A stretch of 7,179 bases of DNA. Source: Candidatus Methanolliviera sp. GoM_oil. GTDB taxonomy: Archaea; Halobacteriota; Methanoliparia; Methanoliparales; Methanoliparaceae. The stretch spans positions 1 to 7,179 of the forward strand of contig CABGHG010000086.1 of the NCBI GenBank assembly GCA_902158735.1. Reading direction: 5' to 3'. The number at the start of each line of letters is the position of its first letter. The first letter of the stretch is position 1. The position numbers were made by a program, and so were the translations under genes. The notes beneath the pieces were generated by a model, which worked only from the letters and a program-made list of their open reading frames with translations, ran no database searches and was not told where the DNA came from. Of this stretch, positions 1 through 5,943 are shown one piece after another.

Positions 1-155
1 ACCCCAACCATGACGGTTGTTGGGCCATATACCATGCCTTCTTTATACACACCCTCTTCTTTGGCGACATCTTCGTCAGTTGTATCGAATACCTCTTCAC
101 CCACCTTACCAATGTACGATACCTCGATTATGTCTCCATCTTTCACTTCATCCAT
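1..155 (-). CDS. FKBP-type peptidyl-prolyl cis-trans isomerase, N-terminal fragment
   Basis: This is the first 51 codons of an archaeal FKBP-type prolyl isomerase and folding helper; the rest lies beyond the left edge. The protein begins MDEVKDGDIIEVSYIGKVGE and continues with EVFDTT, the usual FKBP N-terminal strand pattern; Y14, F23 and D24 match conserved pocket residues of the family. The following stretch (about residues 28-47: DEDVAKEEG, then YGP) is typical of archaeal FKBPs, many of which carry an inserted chaperone (IF) domain; whether this one does cannot be seen. The ATG at 155 is preceded by AGGT with a 7-base spacer of A residues. The gene starts 16 bases after the hdrB stop, so it is probably read from the same transcript, perhaps only by read-through. 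No signal peptide is visible, so a cytoplasmic protein is expected. Confidence 0.85.
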   Translation of the reverse strand, partial: MDEVKDGDIIEVSYIGKVGEEVFDTTDEDVAKEEGVYKEGMVYGPTTVMVG

Positions 156-171
156 TTTTTTTACCTGATAG

Positions 172-1047
172 CTACCTGATAAATTTCTCTGTCATCGGCA
201 TGCTGTGCATATCCAATCCAAGCTCCTCGGTGCTCATTCCCATGGAAAGACCGATCAGTTGTGTGATGAAGAGGACGGGCATATTAAATTCTTTTCCAAA
301 CATCTCCTTTATCTCTACCTGCCCTCTGTCCATCTGGAGATGACAGAACGCACATGTATTTACCGTGGCATCTATCTCGACCTTCTTCATTGATTCAAAT
401 TTTTGCTTGGTGAATGTGAGAGAACTCTCAAGATCCCTCGTCCTAACGCCGCCACCGGCGCCACAGCACATCAACTTATCCTTGTAGTCTATACTTTTTG
501 CACCCGTTGCTTCGATGAGCTCGTCCAGTATCGTCGGTCTCTCCGAGCTTCCATGCCCCCTTATCGCGCTCGGTTTCAAGAAGTGGCACCCATAGTGAGC
601 ACCGATCTTCACATCCAACGGTGCCACTACCGCCTCCTTTAGTCTCTTTATTCCTATGTCATCGTATAGAAGTTCCACGATGTGTTTGACCTCTATATTT
701 CCTTTATATTCCAGACCTTCGTCCTTTAAATTTTCATTCACCCAATCTTTCAGATCAGGTCTCTCCTTCAATAGATGATCTGCCTCCTGAAGAGAACCGT
801 AACAACCATTACACGTTACATAGACGTCCAAACCCATCATATCCGCCAATGTGACATTCCTTGCCGCTATGAGAAGCCATGTGTTCAGGTCGAACGAGCC
901 AAAGACTCCTGGTGCAGGACAACAGCTTGCCCCATTTAGGTCTCTCGTCTCTATATCAAAGTTCTTCAAAACTTTCATTGTGGCAGCCTCTATCCCAGGA
1001 TACCTGTTTGGTGTTATGCATCCAAGAAAATAAGCGTATTCTTTCAT
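172..1047 (-). CDS. hdrB: HdrB-type heterodisulfide reductase subunit with two CCG motifs
   Basis: This 291-residue protein is the catalytic-type subunit of a heterodisulfide reductase-like complex. In methanogen HdrB two noncubane [4Fe-4S] clusters cleave CoM-S-S-CoB. Both ligand sets are complete here: C10, C42, C43, C79, C82 and C154, C194, C195, C232, C235, with spacings CX31CCX35CXXC and CX39CCX36CXXC that fit the published CCG pattern exactly. Length is normal for HdrB, and there are no membrane segments, so it should be cytoplasmic. I chose the ATG at 1047 (MKEYAYFLGC) over an in-frame start at 1083 because it has a strong GGGAGG site at 1052-1057 and its ATGA overlaps the hdrC stop. 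Full retention of both motifs suggests a working disulfide/thiol site, with CoM-S-S-CoB the likely but unproven substrate; another disulfide is possible. Confidence 0.93.
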   Translation of the reverse strand: MKEYAYFLGCITPNRYPGIEAATMKVLKNFDIETRDLNGASCCPAPGVFGSFDLNTWLLIAARNVTLADMMGLDVYVTCNGCYGSLQEADHLLKERPDLKDWVNENLKDEGLEYKGNIEVKHIVELLYDDIGIKRLKEAVVAPLDVKIGAHYGCHFLKPSAIRGHGSSERPTILDELIEATGAKSIDYKDKLMCCGAGGGVRTRDLESSLTFTKQKFESMKKVEIDATVNTCAFCHLQMDRGQVEIKEMFGKEFNMPVLFITQLIGLSMGMSTEELGLDMHSMPMTEKFIR

Positions 1048-1583
1048 TTTTCCTCCCTCTCCTCCAGATTCATCGTATTCCAATCGAATCCAACCAGTTT
1101 ATCAAATTTCATCTTCTTTGATATAGCCTGAATCGCCTTCAATGCCTCCGGATATTTGTGCGTGGTTGGAGGTATCTCGGATAGTCCCAGTTTCTTTCTC
1201 AACTTTTTTGTGGCATCGTTTATCGGAACGGCGTGCCCGGTCTTAATCACGTACATGGCAGTAGCCCTGTGTGCCTTTGACATGTACCCCTCTTTTGCCG
1301 CCACGTTTCTTAATGCCCTTATTACATCTGTCGTCTTAACCTCTCTTGGACATCGCTCGTAGCATGTATAACACGTCGTGCATAGCCAGATATCCGGATC
1401 TTCAAGGATAGATTTGTCGCCAGATTGTAATTTATTCATCAATACTCTCGTTCTGTATCCCGTTATTCTCCCGGATGGGCAACTTCCGGTGCACTTTCCG
1501 CACTGCATACAGGCATATATGCTATCGATCGTATCTTTTCCGAGCACCCATCCGCTCTCTTCTACATCCTCGATGAGACTCAA
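1044..1583 (-). CDS. hdrC: HdrC-type ferredoxin subunit of heterodisulfide reductase
   Basis: This 179-residue iron-sulfur protein should relay electrons between HdrA and HdrB. Two CxxCxxCxxxCP motifs are visible: C25, C28, C31, C35 and C68, C71, C74, C78, enough for two [4Fe-4S] clusters as in methanogen HdrC. The C-terminal 100 residues are helical-looking and basic, as usual in the family. The best start is TTG at 1583: it sits 8 bases after GGGGAGG (1592-1598), overlaps the hdrA stop as TTGA, and gives the usual family length. An open frame runs on to 1673, but that part is hdrA read in another frame and has a nonsense-like composition. Translation is probably coupled to hdrA upstream and hdrB downstream. 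No membrane anchor is seen. Function is assigned from motifs, order and neighbours; identity is firm, its exact partner is inferred. Confidence 0.92.
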   Translation of the reverse strand: MSLIEDVEESGWVLGKDTIDSIYACMQCGKCTGSCPSGRITGYRTRVLMNKLQSGDKSILEDPDIWLCTTCYTCYERCPREVKTTDVIRALRNVAAKEGYMSKAHRATAMYVIKTGHAVPINDATKKLRKKLGLSEIPPTTHKYPEALKAIQAISKKMKFDKLVGFDWNTMNLEEREEK

Positions 1584-2848
1584 TTGCTGTGCCTCCCCAT
1601 CAGACCGATCGCCTTTGCGGCTGCGGCGCCACCTTGCAGGATAGAGTCGGTGATGTCCTTTGGCCCCTGGCAACAGCCAGCCAGAAAGATTCCTTCCTTC
1701 TCCGTTTCGACAGGATCATACATGTTCTTCTCAACGAAAAATCCGTACTCATCCATTTTTATTCCCAAATTCTCTGCCAATTCAGAGGAACCCTCCTTTG
1801 GCTCTACCCCGACTGCAAGCACGATCATATCTGCGGTAGATTCATAAGGTTCTGAGAGTAAGGTATCTTCTGCTCTAAGAACGAGATTGCCTCCATTGCT
1901 ATAGACCTCCGCGGCGACACCTCGCCTGTAGAGCACCTGCTTCTTCTGTACCTCCTCATAAAATTCTTCACACCCCTTCCCGAATGCCCTCATATCTATG
2001 TAGCAGGCAGTGATATTAGCGTCGGGTAATTTCTCTCGGAGCATATACGCCTCTTTTGCCGTGTACATGCAGCAGATCCTTGAACAGTAGGGGTTATCCA
2101 CCTTCTTATCTCTAGAACCGATGCAATGGGCAAAAACGATCGACTTAGGCTCTTCTCCGTTTATGATTACCTTTCCACCTGTTGGACCATCATCATCCAG
2201 CAGCCTCTCCAGTTCCAAAGAGGTGATCACACCATCATACTTGTCATACGCTAATTCAGGTCTTAGGTTCGGGTCGAACGGATCAAAACCCGTTGCAACC
2301 ACCACGCTACCTACATCTATCTCTATCGTCTCTGCCTTTTGATCGAAATTTATCCCGTCACAGACCTCTTTACATCTGCTACAACTGCCGTCTTTGAAGT
2401 GCAAACAGTTAGTTTCATCGATTACACACCCATCTGGAACGGCATAAGAGAAAGGAACAAATATCGCCTTTCTCTTGTCAAGCCCTTCATTAAATTCATT
2501 TGGAACCTCGACAGGACAGACCTCGATACATTTTTCGCACGATTCACCATCAGGAACGTATCTAGGCTTCTTCTCTATCTTAACTTTGAAGTTGCCGGCT
2601 TCGCCCTCCAGACCTAATACCTCTGAATTTGTCAGGAGCGTTATTCGCTCGTGATTATACACCTCCTCCATCAGAGGTTTTAAGACATCCTTTATATTGG
2701 TAAGATCCGGGTAGCTCTTCGTAATCTGCGCTGATCTGCCGCCGATTGAGTAATCTCTCTCGACTAAATAGATATCAAACCCTGCGTTTGCGATATCCAA
2801 TGCCGCCCGAAGACCCGCCACCCCACCACCGATTACAAGTCCTTTCAT
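1580..2848 (-). CDS. hdrA: Short HdrA-like FAD/iron-sulfur subunit
   Basis: This 422-residue flavoprotein is the HdrA-like hub that should pass electrons to HdrC and HdrB. The N-terminus has the FAD dinucleotide-binding motif GGGVAG (residues 7-12) and an acidic residue after the second strand (E30), followed by GGRSAQ. A ferredoxin-like insert follows with C104, C107, C111 and C141, C148, C156, C159, C163. A third set, C242, C255, C259, C260 within HCIGSRD and YCSRICCMY, matches the cluster ligands of the HdrA thioredoxin-reductase-like domain. The end has LAGCCQGPKDITDS (389-402), the second FAD-contacting segment. Methanogen HdrA is about 650 residues; here the N-terminal domain of roughly 140 residues and the C-terminal two-cluster ferredoxin are absent, an outline closer to QmoA. 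The ATG at 2848 is preferred over an in-frame TTG at 2863 because of AGAGG six bases upstream. Confidence 0.9.
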   Translation of the reverse strand: MKGLVIGGGVAGLRAALDIANAGFDIYLVERDYSIGGRSAQITKSYPDLTNIKDVLKPLMEEVYNHERITLLTNSEVLGLEGEAGNFKVKIEKKPRYVPDGESCEKCIEVCPVEVPNEFNEGLDKRKAIFVPFSYAVPDGCVIDETNCLHFKDGSCSRCKEVCDGINFDQKAETIEIDVGSVVVATGFDPFDPNLRPELAYDKYDGVITSLELERLLDDDGPTGGKVIINGEEPKSIVFAHCIGSRDKKVDNPYCSRICCMYTAKEAYMLREKLPDANITACYIDMRAFGKGCEEFYEEVQKKQVLYRRGVAAEVYSNGGNLVLRAEDTLLSEPYESTADMIVLAVGVEPKEGSSELAENLGIKMDEYGFFVEKNMYDPVETEKEGIFLAGCCQGPKDITDSILQGGAAAAKAIGLMGRHSN

Positions 2849-2884
2849 TTTTAGCCTCTTCAAAAATCCAATTTAAGATTACAT

Positions 2885-3844
2885 TCAAGACTTCAACTCT
2901 TTGATCTTCTCTGTAAGCGCTGGCATCACTTTGAGCAGATCGTCAACAATTCCATACTGTGCCACCGAGAATATGGGCGCTTTGATATCTTTATTTATCG
3001 CCACGATCATGGTGGCTCCTTTCATACCAGCAACGTGCTGAAATGCCCCGCTTATCCCAAACGCCAGGTAAAACTTTGGTTTAACCGTTTTACCGGAAGT
3101 TCCCACCTGTCTATCCTTCGGAAGCCAATCATAATCCACGACTGGCCTGGAACACGATACCACACCACCAACGGCATCTGCAAGTTCTTCTGCCATAGGC
3201 AGGTTATCCTTATCCTTGATCCCTCTTCCAACCGATATCAGAACGTCTGCCTGCGTAATATCCACAGCGCCTGCTACTGGTTCGACGAATTCTAAGAATT
3301 TTTTATTCTCTATCGTTTCCTTGAGGGGGGAATCCACCTTTGTGATCTCTCCGTTCTTCTCTTCAAGATCAGCCGCGGAGAACTCTCCAGATCTTATCGC
3401 GATGACGGAAGTTTCTGCCTCCCTAAGAACCAGATCTGAAAGCACCTTTCCGTTATATACCGATCTATTCACCTTTATTCTTCCGCCTTCTTCGCTGATC
3501 CCAACAACGTCGGTGGCTATCGGGGAATCGAGATCTATTGCCAATGCGGGAGCTATGTCCATGCCCATAGACGTATTCCCCATCAGAAAGACCTTCGGTT
3601 TATCCTTCTTTATAATCTCCCCTATTACCTGGGTATATGCCTCGGTGTTATTCTCGATCCTTTCGTCTTCCACCACCAACACCTTATCTGCATATTTTGC
3701 TACCTTCTCTGCATGATCTGCCAAGTCCGTTCCTAGTAAAATCGCAACAACTTCATCATTCAATCTTCTAGCCGCAGAGATCGATTCGAAGGTGACATCC
3801 ATCAATTCACCCCGCCTGTGCTCTGCCAATATATATACAGTCAT
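2885..3844 (-). CDS. etfA: Electron transfer flavoprotein alpha subunit
   Basis: This 319-residue protein is the FAD-carrying alpha subunit of an electron transfer flavoprotein, which shuttles electrons between flavin dehydrogenases and a downstream acceptor. The N-terminal domain (about 1-185) is the ETF nucleotide-binding fold. The C-terminal FAD domain has the family landmarks in order: SRP at 232-234, QVGTSGK at 246-252, GISGAFQH at 263-270 and AINKDIKAP at 282-290. The usual VGQTGK is VGTSGK here, a conservative change. Length is normal. The ATG at 3844 directly follows the etfB stop codon with no base between, and a GGGGG ribosome-binding stretch lies at 3853-3857. Tight linkage to hdrABC suggests that the Hdr-like complex is the ETF partner, rather than a membrane quinone oxidoreductase. 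Whether ETF donates or receives electrons cannot be read from the sequence. Confidence 0.96.
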   Translation of the reverse strand: MTVYILAEHRRGELMDVTFESISAARRLNDEVVAILLGTDLADHAEKVAKYADKVLVVEDERIENNTEAYTQVIGEIIKKDKPKVFLMGNTSMGMDIAPALAIDLDSPIATDVVGISEEGGRIKVNRSVYNGKVLSDLVLREAETSVIAIRSGEFSAADLEEKNGEITKVDSPLKETIENKKFLEFVEPVAGAVDITQADVLISVGRGIKDKDNLPMAEELADAVGGVVSCSRPVVDYDWLPKDRQVGTSGKTVKPKFYLAFGISGAFQHVAGMKGATMIVAINKDIKAPIFSVAQYGIVDDLLKVMPALTEKIKELKS

Positions 3845-4612
3845 TTAGAACGCCCCCTTTTCCTTCAATAGCGAAGCAAGTTTTGCCGCCGCCTCCTCTG
3901 GAGAACCTCCAATGATCTCCGCGATCTTGCCCGGTGGTGGTAGATACATCTTTTCGAGGCTTAGCATCGGTTTGACCTCAGTTACTCCAACATCCTCCGG
4001 AGTCATCACGTCTAATGGCTTCTTTCTTGCCTTTCTGATACCTGATATTGAGACATATCTCGGCTCATTGATCCCCGTCTGGATGGTGAAGAGTGCGGGT
4101 AACTTTATCTCATAAATCTCATTTAGGCCGCCCTCAAGCTCCCTGCTCGCTTTGATGCTTCCGTCCAGCACCTCTACCCCGTTCACCATTGCTGCATGAG
4201 ATATACCAAGCATCCTTGCAACCATAGCCCCGGTCACTCCAGAGTTAAAGTCACCCGATTGAGCACCGAAGAAGACAAGATCAAATTTTTGATCCTTTAT
4301 CAACGTACAAAGAACATTTGCCAGGACGAATGAATCCTCAGGATCCTCCATATCGACCCTTATCGCTTTATCTGCACCCATTGCAAGGCTTCTCCTCAGT
4401 ATATCCTCCTTATCTTTACCACCCACCGTTACCACCGTGACAGTCCCTTCATCTTCCTCTTTCAATCTTATTGCCTCTTCCACTGCATAGTTGTCCCACT
4501 CGTTTATGGCGAAGGTCAACCTTTCCTTATTTATCTCTCTTCCGCCTGCATCGACCGATACATCCGCTTCTGCCGTATCCGGAACTTTTTTTACACACAC
4601 AATTACGTCCAT
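3845..4612 (-). CDS. etfB: Electron transfer flavoprotein beta subunit
   Basis: This 255-residue protein is the beta subunit of ETF, which pairs with EtfA and binds AMP or, in bifurcating ETFs, a second FAD. It starts MDVIVCVKKVPDT, a classic EtfB beginning. The nucleotide-binding loop is near residues 116-130 (GAQSGDFNSGVTGAM), and the family signature runs through ELEGGLNEIY and PALFT (159-176), followed by NEPRYVSISGIRKARKKPL at 182-200. Residue 127 in the VTG motif is Thr, as in GQTG of ordinary ETFs, rather than the Val I recall for several bifurcating ones; this is weak evidence against bifurcation. The ATG at 4612 has GGAGGTG at 4617-4623, inside the 13-base gap after the HdrD-like gene. 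It is clearly part of the same operon as etfA and hdrABC. Confidence 0.96.
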   Translation of the reverse strand: MDVIVCVKKVPDTAEADVSVDAGGREINKERLTFAINEWDNYAVEEAIRLKEEDEGTVTVVTVGGKDKEDILRRSLAMGADKAIRVDMEDPEDSFVLANVLCTLIKDQKFDLVFFGAQSGDFNSGVTGAMVARMLGISHAAMVNGVEVLDGSIKASRELEGGLNEIYEIKLPALFTIQTGINEPRYVSISGIRKARKKPLDVMTPEDVGVTEVKPMLSLEKMYLPPPGKIAEIIGGSPEEAAAKLASLLKEKGAF

Positions 4613-4625
4613 TTTACACCTCCAT

Positions 4626-5813
4626 TCACTTCAAGACTTCATCTAAAATTTCAAATATATCCATCACCCGCATCGTCTCTTCATATCCTGCTGTAACATG
4701 TGCATCTTCTAATGTAGAGAGGCAGAACGGGCATGCAACTGCGATTACATTTGCCCCATCTTGGTTTGCATCGTTAACCCTTATAATAGCATTTCTCTCT
4801 CCTGTTCCCGTTCCCTCAGCCCACATTCTTCCGCCACCCCCTTCACAACAGAGACTCCGATCCTCTCTTCTATCAAATTCTATACATCTCGCACCTGGTA
4901 TTATATTTAATATCTTTCTCGGTGGTTCAAAGATGTTATTTCTCTTTCCAAGATAGCAGGGATCGTGATATATCACAGTCCCACTAAACTCGTTCATCAT
5001 CTCCCCGTCCAATCTTCCATCATCGATCAATTCTTCCAGGAATTGAGTGTAGTGTTTCACCTCGAGTTCTATATCGGGTATCTCCACATCATCTTCTTTA
5101 AGTCTTTTGGCACATTCCGGATAATCGTTCACGAATGTGTTATATGCATGGGGGGAGAGTGTGATGATCTTTGATATACCAAACTCATCGAATAAGGTTA
5201 AGTTGTCCTCGACGAGCATCTCGAAGAGACCCGTTTCGCCCATCATCCTTGGTTCACTGCCGCAACAGGGCTCTTCCTCCCCAAGAATGCCAAAATCCAC
5301 TCCAAGCTTCGTTAAGACATTTATGGCAGCTCTACTCACGGATTGAATCCTTGGATCATAAGAGGCGGTGCAACCGATATAGAGTAGATATTCCGCCTCT
5401 TCGCCCTCGGAAATGTTCTTAACCTTTACATCGAGATCTTCAAGCCACTCCGCTCTCTTTGATTTAGGACGACCCCAGGGGTTGTTATTTGTCCCAACAC
5501 TCTCAAGGGCGTCTCTCACCGTTACCGGGATTGTGCCTCCTTCTACCAGAGATGATCTCATTCCAATGATAACTTCCGCGGGCTTGAGGTCTCTCGGGCA
5601 CCTCACCGTACAGATACCACACGAAGTGCAATCCCAAATCTCTTCGTGCTTCTCTAAGTCCTCGTTTTTGTTGAGAATGGCGATTCTCATAAGTTCTCTG
5701 ATATTAAGATCTGATCTTAAGGAGACGGCGCAACTTCCGGTACACTTCCCACATTGCATACACGCATATACGTCGTATGCCTCATCAAAATTACCTTCTT
5801 CAACCTCCATCAT
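4626..5813 (-). CDS. Soluble HdrD-like iron-sulfur protein (HdrC-HdrB fusion type)
   Basis: This 395-residue protein joins an HdrC-like ferredoxin domain to an HdrB-like CCG domain, as in HdrD and related Fe-S oxidoreductases. The N-terminal part has C18, C21, C24, C28 and C62, C65, C68, C72 for two [4Fe-4S] clusters. The second CCG motif is complete: C286, C322, C323, C361, C364 (CX35CCX37CXXC). The first keeps C148, C183, C184, but S220 and A223 stand where the CxxC should be, so only one noncubane cluster is expected. No transmembrane helix is present, which separates it from the membrane-bound ETF:menaquinone oxidoreductase type. It lies 13 bases before etfB and leads the operon, so it likely exchanges electrons with ETF or forms a second thiol site. 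The start is ATG at 5813 (or the next codon); an in-frame TAG just upstream blocks a longer form. The substrate is unknown. Confidence 0.88.
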   Translation of the reverse strand: MMEVEEGNFDEAYDVYACMQCGKCTGSCAVSLRSDLNIRELMRIAILNKNEDLEKHEEIWDCTSCGICTVRCPRDLKPAEVIIGMRSSLVEGGTIPVTVRDALESVGTNNNPWGRPKSKRAEWLEDLDVKVKNISEGEEAEYLLYIGCTASYDPRIQSVSRAAINVLTKLGVDFGILGEEEPCCGSEPRMMGETGLFEMLVEDNLTLFDEFGISKIITLSPHAYNTFVNDYPECAKRLKEDDVEIPDIELEVKHYTQFLEELIDDGRLDGEMMNEFSGTVIYHDPCYLGKRNNIFEPPRKILNIIPGARCIEFDRREDRSLCCEGGGGRMWAEGTGTGERNAIIRVNDANQDGANVIAVACPFCLSTLEDAHVTAGYEETMRVMDIFEILDEVLK

Positions 5814-5841
5814 TTCTATCAGCTCTTTATTACTGGAGGTT
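5802..5841 (-). repeat. 8-bp inverted repeat flanking the HdrD-like start codon
   Basis: The arms AACCTCCA (5802-5809 on the plus strand) and TGGAGGTT (5834-5841) are perfect complements, separated by 24 bases that contain the first ATG. In the mRNA the leader copy reads AACCTCCA and could pair with TGGAGGTT in codons 2-4. The coding arm contains GGAGGT, a Shine-Dalgarno-like sequence on the wrong side of the start. No good ribosome-binding site is seen upstream of the ATG. A translational role is possible but is inference; an 8-bp repeat can also arise by chance. Confidence 0.4.
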
Positions 5842-5858
5842 TCTAAAAAAGGTTTAAC

Positions 5859-5873
5859 ATTTAAAATTTTCCC
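5859..5873 (-). promoter_or_regulatory. Probable archaeal promoter (BRE/TATA) for the etf-hdr operon
   Basis: Read on the minus strand, GGGAAAA (5873-5867) is followed by TTTTAAAT (5866-5859), which resembles a purine-rich BRE next to an archaeal TATA box. Transcription would start about 25 bases downstream, near 5835, leaving a leader of roughly 20-25 bases before the ATG at 5813. It is the best-placed candidate in the 130-base gap after trpA and precedes the first gene of the redox cluster. A second A/T-rich box, TTTAAATT at 5928-5921, is a weaker alternative. Call is by pattern and position only. Confidence 0.45.
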
Positions 5874-5892
5874 TTATGATACCTTGCTGAAT

Positions 5893-5922
5893 AAAAAACG
5901 CAAATCATCCTCCCTCAAAAAA
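5893..5922 (-). terminator. Possible oligo-T terminator after trpA
   Basis: On the minus strand two runs of six T residues lie at 5922-5917 and 5898-5893, 22 to 51 bases past the trpA stop. Archaeal RNA polymerase often terminates at such oligo-T tracts without a hairpin, and I see no stable stem here. They would separate the trp transcript from the redox operon, in agreement with the promoter candidate just downstream. The tracts are modest, so read-through is possible. Confidence 0.4.
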
Positions 5923-5943
5923 TTTAAAGACCGATCAATGTGC

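Noticed and set aside
1048..1083. N-terminal extension of hdrB to an in-frame start at 1083
   Set aside because: The extra 12 residues overlap hdrC, while the ATG at 1047 has a strong ribosome-binding site and gives the normal HdrB beginning.
1584..1673. N-terminal extension of hdrC to 1673
   Set aside because: It is hdrA read in another frame; the extra Arg-rich residues do not resemble HdrC, and TTG at 1583 is well supported.
2849..2884. Possible internal promoter between etfA and hdrA (CTTAAATT on the minus strand)
   Set aside because: The box is weak, no clear BRE is seen, and hdrA has its own ribosome-binding site; the 36-base gap fits an ordinary operon spacer.
3216..3716. Plus-strand open frame of 166 codons opposite etfA
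   Set aside because: Fully inside etfA on the other strand, low-complexity Ser/Thr-rich product and no family resemblance.
4471..4956. Plus-strand open frame of 161 codons opposite etfB and the HdrD-like gene
   Set aside because: Antisense shadow over two conserved genes; no ribosome-binding site or motif that supports it.
172..5813. sHdr-type sulfur oxidation cluster or Qmo complex of sulfate reducers
   Set aside because: No lipoate-binding protein, DsrE/TusA or Apr/QmoC membrane subunit is present, and HdrB and HdrC match the methanogen type. Kept only as a structural comparison.
5861..5908. 15-codon open frame in the trpA to HdrD-like gap, just after GGGAGG
   Set aside because: The purine site touches the ATG with no spacer, the peptide (MICVFYSARYHKGKF) has no known leader character, and its end overlaps the promoter candidate.
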